Assembly (NCBI RefSeq): GCF_021730395.1
Contig: NC_069363.1
Span: 54,741,001-54,805,000 of the forward strand
Length of the DNA: 64,000 bases
Source of the DNA: Mercenaria mercenaria
Taxonomy: Eukaryota; Mollusca; Bivalvia; Venerida; Veneridae
Direction of reading: 5' to 3'
Of the stretch, positions 47,178 through 59,600 are shown piece by piece. Under the pieces are notes generated by a model that saw only the letters and a list, made by a program, of their open reading frames with translations, had not been told where the DNA came from and ran no database searches. Positions within the stretch are counted from its first letter, which is position 1. Each line of letters starts with the position of its first letter. Both the position numbers and the translations under genes were made by a program.

Positions 47178-49340
47178 CTCTATAAGTAGATGTAATTAAT
47201 TTTTTGCATTACAACGTTTGCCTAAATTACTTTTGCGAGTAATCGAATAATGGATATTTTGGTTTGCACCAGCAAAAGTGAAGGACTGGAAATTTTGCTA
47301 TTTTAAGATTTTAATTGGAAGTTTTGTGATTTTGTTTTATCTAACATTTCATTATTTTCTTTCTAGCGTTGTATCGACAGACAGTTCCTGACAAGAGAAG
47401 TTTGGTTCAGGTAGGCTCGCCGGAAGTTAGGTAGCTGATCATCCGCGTTTCAGGGAGGTGTGTCTCTATTCTAAAAAATCAAGTAAAGTCCCTGTAACTC
47501 CTAACAATTAATTTTCAGCTATTTTGTTTCTTATAATCTTAATGCATCGGCTGCGCTTGAAGTTGTATGTTTAATGCACCTGTCTTTCTGACAGTTTAGA
47601 AACTGGTCATTTGTAAAACGTGAAGCACTGTCAGTTTTGATTATTCGTAAAGTTGAACCGTTTACATATATATTGTCTTGAGAGTTTGGATACAAACAAG
47701 TAATTTGGCATAACTGAACTTGCTGGAAATTTAATCTAAAATGACGAATTTTCCCTTGATTCGATTCTGTCAGCATCCTTCCGTCATAACACGAAGTGCC
47801 CATAGTGTAGTGAGTTCTACGTATATTGTCACTGAAGGGTTTTTGCATCATTTTTCGGCGAATGCCGTTACAAAAACGAATTCGTGACCTTGACCGACCC
47901 ATACCACGTGACTTCAGTTTGCAAATCAAACTACTTGATAACGCATTATAGATAATTTATCAAAATGAAAGATTTATGCAACACTCAGCCTGACTGGACG
48001 AGAGTGTCAATTTGTTTCAGTCTGCTGATTGTGTTACACTGAGTGAAATGTAGACAAAGCGTTTATCCTAAACGACGTAGTTCACATTTCGCTCAGTATA
48101 TTTAGCAAGAATATTGATATATCTCAAAATGATAAGTAAGTTTAATAAATATGATAAAAAATCCTGTTCAAATACCAACATATATCAAATTAAAGAAAGA
48201 GCTGAATACGGTCTGCGTATCACATGAATAAGGGTGTGATAAGAGTCTTCTAGGTAGAGAAGTGCTTTTTAAAAGATTTTCCTTGTTACAGTTGTCGTCT
48301 GTATATGAAAAGGTTTCTTGCTTTGTGACTTATTCAGATTGCATATTAAAATGAGTACTTGTTTGCTTTGATATATTTGTTATAAATTATTTAACTGATT
48401 TATTATATATGAATATTTTTCTTTAGTATTGTATGTAAATATTGAACTCAGTTGAAATCTGTTTTATTATGTATATGCTATATAATGACTGAATCTCATT
48501 ACATTGAATTGAAGGTACGCAGCATACAGTTTATCTACGTGATATGACTTTGTTTATGTCGGTCAAACTTTGCTTATGAAACAGAAAAAATTACAGTTGT
48601 ATGTGTCCCTTGACCTTCACTTTTTATAGGTGTGACGTCATTGTCCAAAGATTCTAAAGCTAAAAATAAAAAATCCTTTAATTGATTTTTTCTCATGTAT
48701 TCTCATCAAACTTGATTTGTAGCATCTTTATTAGGCGCGCAGCCAACTTGTTCAGTTGGGACATTTGACCCCATTTAGAGGCTGCTAGAGCTAAAACTAG
48801 AAATGCCTTTAGACAGCGTCTCATGAACAGCTTGATGGATCTTTGTCATACTTGGTCTGGAGCATTATTATAAGGTCCTCTTCCAGATTTATTTATATAG
48901 GAACTTGGGCCCTATTAGGGACCACTATAGCTAAAAGTAGATATGCCTTTCTTCGCATTAACCACTAAAATGTAATGGATTTTTACCAAACTTGGGGTGT
49001 AAAAATTTCGTAAGGTCTTCTGCTATTTTGTTACAAATGTGGATAGGGACCAATTTAGCTAAAAATATAAACACTTTTAATGACCTCTTCTCATGAACCG
49101 CTTGATGAATCTTCATCAAACTACTGCTGTAATTATTCGTCTAAGGATAAACGAAACAAAATTGCAACCTACGAAACCTTTGTGAAAAAATTAAAGAGAA
49201 CCATTTAAGTTGTTAAAGTGCGGTGTTTAGTTTTGCAATTTGAAAAATGTTAGATGAAACATGAATGTTAGATGAAAATTTCATAAACTTCTTTCCTTAT
49301 TACAATTCGGCGACCATCTTTTTTTAAAGATATTTCTTGT

Positions 49341-49741
49341 TTAGCTCGACTTTTCGAAGAAAAAGTAGAGCTATTGCACTCGCCCCGGTGTCGGCGTCGC
49401 TGTTGGTTAAAGTTTTTGATAAAGTTATATATCTCTGTTACTATCAAAGCTATTGACTTTAAACTTAAAATAATTATTTACTATCAAAGTCTGCACCAGG
49501 AGAAACAGTCCCCATAACTCTGATTTGAATTTTGACAGAATTATGCCCCTTTTTAACTTAGAAGTTTTGTTAAAATTTTTGATAAAGTCAAATATCCTTG
49601 TTAATATTAAACCTTTTGACATTTCCCATAACTCTGATCTGATTTTTGACAGAGTTATGTCCCTTTTTAACTTGGAATTTTTAATTCAGAGTCGAGCACT
49701 GAGAAAAGTCGAGCGCGCTGTCTTACGGACAGCTCTTGTTT
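49341..49741 (+). mobile_element. Short non-autonomous element with hairpins at both ends
   Basis: It opens with the imperfect hairpin TTAGCTCGACTTTTCGAAG...AAAGTAGAGCTA and closes with GCTGTC-TTACG-GACAGC (49717-49733) followed by TCTTGTTT. GTCGAGC recurs just inside the right end as a sub-terminal inverted copy of GCTCGAC. Two copies of an internal ~130-base unit (ATAAAGT...CCCCTTTTTAACTT, 49410-49560 and 49575-49680) lie between. Helentron-associated elements have this plan. Confidence 0.65.
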
Positions 49742-50067
49742 TTCATACATTCAAACTAGTGCGGACATATCGGTTAAATTACCAACATGCTGATTTCAGT
49801 TTATCATGTAAACTGAACTGAATCAGCAGTTTTGTACATTTGTATTGGCTATAATTTTTTAGGTCATTATATAATTTATCACACGAGAAGTTCGTCTTTA
49901 TCATTCAACAAATAAAAAAAAACATAACATTAAATCTATCGTTTTAAGCATACAACGCAATCGAACATGATAGTATGTTACTCCATTTTATTAAGTCGAC
50001 GTTCATGAGAGGTCATGAATGCCACTTCCGAAGACTCTTACTTTCCCTAGCACCGACCTAAGGGTAC

Positions 50068-50128
50068 TTATAAAAGTCCACTGGACTAAGAACATAATCT
50101 CACAGGATCAGACATTATAATAACAACG
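50068..50128 (+). promoter_or_regulatory. Candidate TATA box and non-coding leader exon of the lipid kinase
   Basis: TTATAAAAG at 50068-50076 is followed about 25 bases later by a short stretch ending AACAACG directly before the donor GTATGT at 50129. The first coding exon begins with an acceptor (CTATTTCAG) only four bases before its ATG. An upstream leader exon is therefore required, and this is the best candidate. Confidence 0.5.
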
Positions 50129-50639
50129 GTATGTCAACCTTTTGGCGATCTTTTAATGCCGCTAGCAGGTACGTAAATCTCAAAAATCCTTTCGAAACGT
50201 AATAGGCAACCAAGAAAAATAATAGTTCAGACTCGGCTTTTATCGGGTAATGAAAATTAGACCCCTCTAACAACCCAAGTCTGAATTATGTTGTGTTAAT
50301 GAATAAAAAGCACATGATCCCAGTTTACTTAGAATTGTTTCAAGTGTTTGTTGCGTGTTATTATATTTTATTACATTTTATGACTCCTTCTAAATCGCCG
50401 AACCGTAGTTTATTGACCGGCATATAGTTGAACTAAGTTATCTCGGGCAATAGTTTTGACTACTGACTGTCAAACTATTCAAAATGACTGTAAAATAGTC
50501 ATAGCTTTAAAAGCATGGTGTAAATGTTTAATAATTATGATGCGTATACCTCTAGACTGATTGATTCTGTGTTCACTTTTAAGTGTGCCCGACTCTAAAA
50601 TGTACGTGGCGTAAAGAAAGAAACATACTTCTATTTCAG

Positions 50640-53600
50640 GAAGATGGCGGTACAAGTTTCGCCGGTATTAGATGGCGGGAAAGATGTGATAACCAGTTGT
50701 ATATGTAAGATTAAAAGTAAGAATTATTCTGTCAGTCTGACAAACGGCGAACTAACATGGCACATTGCAGGCAACACGCAACAAAAAGGTGAATATTTGA
50801 TATATATATATAGTATACAGATACTTTTTATTTAGTTGAATTAGGAGCATGCGATATATTACACGACTTTTTTACATTTAGAAAGACTTCGCCTTTACTT
50901 TGTAATGGCAGCAATAACTGTTTTTATTGAACAGGCTTTCCTGAGTGGAGTTTTTCTAACACCACACTGGAAATTATTATATGGCACCCTTCATACATTG
51001 TGCCTTCATTGGGGGCGCATAATGCCTTTGTTTATGTTCTGGCTGCCTTATTTCTTTTTGTTATGGTCACAAAATATGTCTAACTTATAAAGATCATGTG
51101 CAGTATTTCCAACCATGTGTAACGTCCAGATGGATAGCTGCTTTATCTCTTTTTAACTTAAAATTGAAAGCCTTTTGAGAACATCGAAATTTTAGACAGC
51201 GTAAGTTCTGTTTATTAATCAAACCGAGTCGGCAGTACTCTCAGTGATACAAAATAAATACTATTACAAGATTATGTAGCTTGTCCTGAATCTGTATGTA
51301 CACTTGATGTCACGATGAATCTTTCTTCGTGTGTATTTACATGGACCTACAATTGATAGCACATACGATTAAAACATCAAAATGTGAAGGAATTTTACAC
51401 ATAACTTTAAAAGATACTTATTTTCTGATGTATGTTTTCAGGCCTACAAACCGTCAGCACATTGGACATACTTTCTGTGTCACTAAGGAGCTCAACAAAA
51501 CAGGACAGTAACAGTGACAGTGTATGTGTCTCCTATGTTAGACAGGAGAAAAATTTCATATTAAAATCATGTTCTGTTGTGTTCACAGCCGGTGATTTAC
51601 AGTTAATCGGTAACCTTCATCAGCAAATCACCGATGTGGTCAGAAATGGTAAGTGTATTTAATTTTGCATAAACTCAGCATACGGGGTAAGGCATCAACG
51701 AGGACTTAATGTAAAGAAGGGGTTAATCTGTCCACTTATCCACTTATTCACTTATTTTATGAATATTTCCCTGGCTCTCGTATTATTTTAGCAATTCTTA
51801 GAAGGTATATCTAACAAAATACAGTTGGAACTCTATATCTCGGACTCGCTTATCTCAAAATTCCGGCTGTCTCGATGACATTTTTAAGTCCCGTCCCGAA
51901 TGTAGCATTTAAAGTCGAATTTCGGTTATCTCGAAGTAAAACGCTGGATCCCTTGGAATCCGAGATACAGAGTTTCAAATGTTTGTAAGAAGATCCTTTG
52001 GAAGCACAGATCGCAACCAAGCATAATAAATAGTAGTTCCAGTTTATGAGAGGTAAACAAGTTTGCAACAATACTCGCGTCCGAAGCACCGCTGTTTGTA
52101 CATAAAGGTTTTGATAGACTCAATGATCGTGTTGGACCGGAACAACACCGAGTTCAAGTTCGGGGAGACTTTTTACAAGCACTGCTCAGCTCTGATATTT
52201 AATTAAATTTATACGAAGGTCCTTTGGGAAAAGGCTTATAACAAATTGCGTTGTTATTGTTATTTGTAAATAACTTACCAGATGGTTTGTCCTCAAGATT
52301 TCTAGATTGTTAATCCAATAGTCACATCAAGCTAGCAGAATGAGAAGTTTTATTTTTAACAGATAGTTACCAAGATAGCCACCATTTTGATGATAACATA
52401 TCCGTAGTTAAGCTAGTTTCGTAAAATGATTTTTTTTTCTCAAAATTTATGCGCTACCAATTCGTGATATTTTAGTTTTGCAGAGCATGTAATGTTTTCA
52501 GTTGGACGGAAACCAAAGAGGTTGTTGGTGCTGATCAATCCAGTGAGTGGTAGAAGCAAGGGTAGAACTGTCTATGAACAAAAGGTGGCACCTATCTTCC
52601 GGGAAGCTGGAATAGACACAGATGTCATTGGTATTATTATACTATTATTGAATGGTTTGCTGGACAATGGTCAATACTATTGCCCAAAGTCTTCGGACGC
52701 TAGGCCAGCAGTTTTGACTACTGGTCGGCAGTCCGTTCAATAACTGTTTTATTACATGACCACATAATGAACTTTCATATTTTTCACGTTTTAATTTAAG
52801 CCAATAAAAATTTATCAGGGGAGCGGTGGCAAACTGTTGAAGGTGTCGGTCGCTCAAGTTTGAGGTCTTTTGTTCGAGCCCCACTTTGGTCATGACACTG
52901 CCTTCTCATCTGACGCCAGTAACGGTGTTTCCAGGAAGCGGGCGGACTCATGTGTGATTTAAATAAGCTTCGAGCTCTTATAATAATCGAGCTAAAATGA
53001 ATGAGTATAAACTTAAACATTTAGTGTGGAACTATACACGGGTCAATAGCACAAGCTATTTAGACCGGTTATTTATATATGGTGCCATGTAATACCTAGT
53101 TCATATACCATTTCTTTTCAGTGTTGTAAAAACTGTTGTAAATCTGCATTATTGTGGAGAAAATATAGAAAAAGACAAAGACAATCTGAACGGTATCATG
53201 ATAAATACGCGCTTTACTTTTTCCTTTGTAGACTTGTTTGCAGGTTCGCATTTACTAAGCTGTTTCTAATGCGGGTACTGAAAAAAAAGGAATACATTTT
53301 TTTGTCTTCACTATTATGTTTTTTGTAAGATTTAAAGATAATTTTTTAAAAAATCAAGGACTGAATTTTTAACGGAAGGCGAGCTACAATGTAAACAAAC
53401 CACTTCTGTTAGTATCAAGCTACTTTAAAGTATGCATATAAGGATCGTAGCTATTTGTGTGCGTTTATGCGGGTATGAACCACATTGGGACTTCATGCAA
53501 ATCATCCAAGAAACGGTGGTGCGATTCATGGATTTGAAACACGTTCTAATGTGGTTTATACCCGTCTCATATTTTTTCTAATCACTAAAAACAGCATTAA

Positions 53601-56600
53601 ATTTCTAATTAAAGAGATGATGTGTAAAGGTACATTCAAATACGTGCACTCAAAACTTTAAATATTTGAAAAAAAATATCAGCCGACAAACAAGACATTA
53701 TACATTTGTTCTGTGCACTATATAAATTATCAGAAAGTATTTTATGTAGTTTATTTCTTTTTAGTCACAGAAAAAGCGCATCATACGGAGGAAATATTAT
53801 CAACATATGATATCAAGTCAATAAATGGGTGAGTGCAGAGATGAGATATTGTCAAAATACATAGCGCAATAAATGAGCGATTGCATATAAAAAGGTTGGA
53901 GATTTGTTTGAAGATATTTTTTTTCGATTTTTTTTGCATTTACTAGAATATATAAAGATTATGAGAAAAAAGTATTTTTTTGTAAATATTTTGGGAGATT
54001 AATGCTATTTTCAAAGTGCTCCCTTATATTTGAGATTCAAATGTGTGAGAATGATAGTCAGTAATAAAAATTAATAGTTTGATTTTCTAGGTTGGTTTTG
54101 GTTGGTGGGGACGGATTGTACCACGAGGCAGTGAATGGGTTAATGAGAAAACTGGCATCTGAACAAGGTCTTAATGTGGATGATCCTGATGAAACATTAC
54201 CCAGTATTGATCTTCCTATGGGATTGATTCCATGTGGTCAGTTAACATCTGCTTTTATTACATTGCTCCTTCTCCTAATATAAGTCGTAGATCCATAGTT
54301 AGTTTTATATTACCGGGCTATATTCAACACACGTTTTCTGGGCAAATAAGACAAAAAATGAAAATAAAACTGTGAAAGTTAGTTCCTGATGTCATGTAAT
54401 AATAAGGGCAACAGCGGCGAGTCATTCAATAAGTGTTTATTATTACGTGACTCCTTATTGTCCGGCGTCCGTCGTACGACGTGCGTCGTCCGTCGTGCGT
54501 AGTGCGTCGTCCGTCAACATTTGCTTTGTTAACAGTCTAGAAGCCACATTTGTGACCCAGTCTTTATGAAACTTGGTTAGAATGTTTATCTTTATGATCT
54601 CTAGGTCAAGTTTGAAATTAGGTCATGTGGGGTCAAAAGCTAGGTCAGTAGGCCAGATCAAAATCTTGTTAACACTCTAGAGTCCACAGTTTAAGTTAGA
54701 AACTCATGAGAATTGGTCAGAGTGTTTGTCTTGATGACCTCTAGGTCAAATTGGAATCTGGGTCATGTGGGGTCAAAAACTAGGTCACCCGATCAGATCA
54801 AAATTTGTTAACACTCTAGAGACCACAGTTGTAACCCAATCTTTATGAAACTTAGTCAGAATGTTTGTCTTGATGATCTCTAGATCAAGTTTGAAACTGG
54901 GTCATGTGGGTTCAAAAACTATGTCAGTAGGCTAGATCAAGGGAAAATCTTGTTAACACTCTAGAGTCCACAGTTTAAGTTTGAAACTCATAACAATTGG
55001 ACAGAATGTTTGTCATGGTGACCTCTAGGTCAAGTTTGAATCTAGGTCATGTGGGTCAAAAACTAGGTCACCTGGTCAAATCAAAGGAAAAACTTAACAC
55101 TCTAGAGGTCACAGTTGTAACCCAATCTTTATGAAACTTAGTCAGAAAGTTTGTATAGATGATCTCTAGGTCAAGTTTGAAACAAGGTCGTGTGGGGTAA
55201 AAAAACTAAGTCAGTAGGCCAGATCAAAGGAAAACCTTGTTAACACTCAAGAGTCAACAGTTTAAGTTTGAAACTCATGAGAATTGGTCAGCATGTTTGT
55301 TTTGATGACCACTAAATCAGGTTCGAATCTGGGTCATGTGGGTTCAGATACTAGGTCACCCGATCAAATCAAAGGAAAACGTGTTAACAATCTAGAGGCC
55401 ACAGTTGTGACCCAATCTTTATAAAACTTGGTCAGAATGTTCGTCTTGATGATCTCTATGTCAGTTTTGAAACTGGGTCATGTGAGGTCAAAAACTAGGT
55501 CTGTAGGCCAGATCAACTCTGGTGAGCGATATTGGGCCATCATGGCCCTCTTGTTTTTCTTCCAGTCAGCAACTCCTAAAATTGAATAAATTATTTAAAA
55601 CTGAATTTAGATTCGAAGACTATTAGTTAAAAACGACCATCAAAACTAATAAGGTTTATGATAAAATTTAGAACTAGAAATTTGCTAGTTGAAACTGAAA
55701 GCTGGAATGCAGTCGATTATAATTCAAGATTATGCAATTTATGTAACACCAGTATTGGAGATGAGTTTCATTATTTGTTTCAATGCCAATATTGTATGTT
55801 AAGAACGATTTCTTAAATCTGAATATTATACACGACAAAATGTCAACAAATTTAACAGTTTAATGAATATTGTAAAATTCGGTATGCCTGAAGACAAAAA
55901 GCTATAACTCTTTGTAAAGGAAATTATTAATTAATTTATGCAGACTTTTAAAATGAGTATATTATGTCCCAGTTATATATTTTGTATCTTACGTATAGGA
56001 TAGGCTCAAGTAGAATGTTGTTCTCTCCGCATAAGCATTTATCAGCTTAATGACCGGGTTTTTCTCATCTACATTGTACATATACGACAATGATTTTTGT
56101 TTTACTTTGGCTCTTTGTTTCCTCACTTATTGAAGTAATATATGATTCATGATTTACAGATAAGTGTTGTTGGCTTAGTTCCAGCTATCAAAATTTCATC
56201 AGATGTCATTATATATTTTTGGACGCTGGCGTCTATTCTATATAGATAAAACATTTTCTGTAAATTTGTCAGTTACTTTAAAACTTTCCTCAATGTTTTA
56301 AACAAAAAAAAAGAAAGAAAGAAATACCGGTTCAATGTTTTTGCTCAGGTGTGTAACTAAGTTGTTGAACAAAGAATACTTTTGAGCTTTAAGTGCGCCT
56401 AACTACCTGAACGTTGATAATTTTAAGCTTTAAAAACGCCTTACTTGTCGAACAGCTTTAAGTACGATTTCTTGTTCGGCAATGACAGTGACAGTTAATG
56501 TTTCTTCCTGAATCAAAAATGTTGTAATGCAAACAATAGAAATCATATTCTCTAACCGTTCTCGCATTTAAAAGTTTCGTACTTTAACTATTTTGAATGT

Positions 56601-59600
56601 TTTGTATATTACCTAAAATAAAATATGACTAAATCAAGTAATTTCCGTTGAAGGTACTGGAAATGGGATAGCACATGCTTGTTATGGTAATTATGATGTT
56701 ACTACGGCAGCATTGTCAATCGCAATAGGTAATGCAGTTAGTATCTTTGATTTGTATTTGATGTTAGTTTTGTACAACGGCTTTATTGTTTATTAATTAT
56801 TGATGTTTTAGGTGGAAGTTAAAGCTGGGTGAAGTAAGAGTTCTCTGGGTCCTCCCATTTAGAACTTTATTTGCTATATGAAAAGTAGCCGGGACTTCAG
56901 ACTATAACATGTGGGAAATCCCAGTCACCGGCCCTTAATGTAACCTCTGTTTATGTGTTACCATTATTACACATGTTAAGATGAAGTGTCTTGGTTGAAA
57001 TATTATTAAGGTTTTAGGAATTTTCGTATAACTGGCTTTTATTTTGCCTGTACACATATACCATTTTAGCTCACCTGAACTTTGCTCGTGGTGAGTTGTT
57101 AGTAATGGTTGACGATCCGCCATCTATCGTCAGTCGACATGCATCAACGCATTATTTCAACATCTTTTCTCTTAACTTATGGTCAGAATTACACCAAACC
57201 TAGCCAGTAAAAGCAATTTACTCAAATGGTTTCAGCTTGGTCCTTTCAAGGGAGAGTTAGAGCTAAAAATAGTAGATCTTATGTGAACTTATGGTTCCGT
57301 TTGGTTCCTTGTAGTTGAGCACTATAGCTACAAATAGGAAACCTATAAATAGTTTGTAAATGATGGATCTCAACATGGTCTGTACCAACTTTGTATGGTC
57401 CCTTAGTTTTATCCAAATGCTTATGCTTGACCCCTTTTATTGGCCATCAGAGTAACAAAACAACTTCTTATGAACCACTAGATGGTTGTTGACCAAACTT
57501 GGTCTGTTGCATCATTGTATGGTCCTCTCGTTATTTTATTCTAGTGGTTTCCCTTTGCATCTTGTAGGATACCATGAAATCTGTTCAAATATACTCAGAT
57601 ATGGTCAAACTGTATGTCATGAAATATGTACATATATGGACAAAACTGTGCCATGAAATATGTTAAAATATTGACAAAACTGTATGCCGTGAAATTTCTA
57701 AAAATATGGTCAAAAATGGTAAAACTGCATTAAACGAAATACTTACGTTCAAATGTGATCATAACTATGCCATGAAATGTCTAAAAATATGGACAAAACA
57801 GTATGCTATGAAATATGTTCAAGTGTGATCAAAGCTGTGCCATGAAATATCTAAAAATATGGTCAAAACTGCATGTCATGAAATATGTTCAACTATGGAC
57901 AAAACCGCAAAACTGTATGTCACGAAATATCTAAAAATATGGTCAAAACTGCATGTCATGAAATATGTTCAAAAATGGTCAAAACTATATGTCAGGAAAT
58001 ATGTTGAAATATGGACAGATGAGCTTCTTAGTGCCATCGTGGCCCACTTGTTTCTTTAATACTCTAGTGCCATACATATCAAAATTGACACACTTCTTGT
58101 GCTTAGGATATATTTGGAGAGAATGCTACAGTTTACTGACAGCTCTTGTTTAATCTCTTGATGTTGCAGTGTTAATTTCATACATTGCAGGCTATCAATA
58201 CCCGGCGAACATGATGAGTGTTCACAGTGGCAACAAGCTGATTGCTTACAGTACCTTGTTGGCAGGTTATGGGACATGGGGTGACTTGATTTATGCAGCA
58301 GAATCTAGAAGAAGTCAAGGAGTATTGAGATATCCTAGTATGATTTTGCTTAAGTTGATATGAAGTTAATGTGTTCGTCCGGACGTTCATCAGGTCACCA
58401 GTCCTGCCCTTACTTTTAATAGCATGGTAGATTTTTATACGCCCGTCTGAAAGACGTATAATAGGAACGCCCTTGGCGGGCGTGTGGGTGGGCGGCGTCC
58501 ACAGACTTTGTCCGGAGCATTTCTTCTTCATTCATAGAGGGAATTTGATGTAAATTGGCACAAATGTCTTCCGTCATGAGATGGAGTGTCTTACGCAAGA
58601 ACCAGGTTCCTAGGTCTGAGGTCAAAGGTCAAATTCAATAATGACTTTGTCCGGAGCATTTCTTCTTCATGCATGGAGGGATTTTGATGTAACTTGGCAC
58701 AATTGTTCACCATCATGAGACGGATTGTCATGCGCAAGAACCAGGTACCCTAGGTCTAAGGTCAAGGTCACACTTAGAGGTCAAAGGTCTGATACAAGAA
58801 TGACAACTGACAACATTGTCCGGAGCATTTCTTCTTCATACATGGAGGGATTTTGATGTAACTTGGCATAAATGTTCACCACCATGAGACGGATTATTAT
58901 GCGCAAGAACCAGGTCCCTAGGTCTAACGTCAAGGTCACACTTTGAGGTCAAATGCCAGATTCAAGAATGACTTTGTCCGGAGCATTTTTTCTTCATGCA
59001 CGGAGGGATCTTGATGTAACTTGGCGTAATTGTTCACCATCATGAGACGGAGTGTCATGCGCAAGAACCAGGTCCCTATGTCTAAGGTCAAGGTCATATT
59101 GAGAGGTCAAAGGTCAGAAACAGGAATGACTTCTTTGTCCGGAGCATTTATTCTTCATGCATGGTGGGATAAAATAATTCAACTTTTCCTAAAAAATCGC
59201 CTATACTTCGACCTACGATCTCAGGAGTTGTTGTGTGGGTACCTGGACTACACACCTACTAAGACTAAAATTTTTAGCTATACATCCACTGACAAATATG
59301 CAATTCGGGCAGCATCCATCATTTTTATCGATAGCTACTGTCATGATATTTGAATCAGATGTGCAGTTCTGTAACTAGCAAGCTCTCGACGGGCGTTTTT
59401 GTGACTATGACACTTGTTTCAAGACTATATTTGTCATTTTATTTTGTATGAAAGTATACTCATGTGTCTGTCTGCCCGTCCGTCCCTTGCGAAAAATGGA
59501 TCATGCAACAACTTTACAAGTTAAAGAGATTTATTCATGAAATCGATGGATTGATAGGTGGATTAGTGTGTTGATGGATGGATGACACGTGGAAAATTTA

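Larger units (their letters stand above)
43670..50060. other. Divergent intergenic region between protease and lipid kinase
   Basis: No gene recognised. A 132-codon minus-strand frame at 47531-47929 has no known domain and no splice partners. The region holds a diverged direct repeat (44815-45185), a GAT microsatellite, an AT microsatellite, element-like text at 48600-49140 and a hairpin-ended element at 49341-49741. A possible 45-base exon at 47367-47411 (ends TTTCTAG and GTAGGC) is unsupported. Confidence 0.4.

Noticed and set aside
47367-47411. Possible 45-base exon (LYRQTVPDKRSLVQ) with good AG and GT borders
   Set aside because: No partner exons in a compatible frame and no known family, so it may be chance.
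47531-47929. 132-codon minus-strand frame
   Set aside because: Arginine- and serine-rich with no domain, no homologous pattern and no regulatory context. Length is within chance for 64 kb.
57859-58059. Repetitive protein with KYLKIW units
   Set aside because: It comes from the tandem repeat of a non-autonomous element in a kinase intron. No splice or start context.
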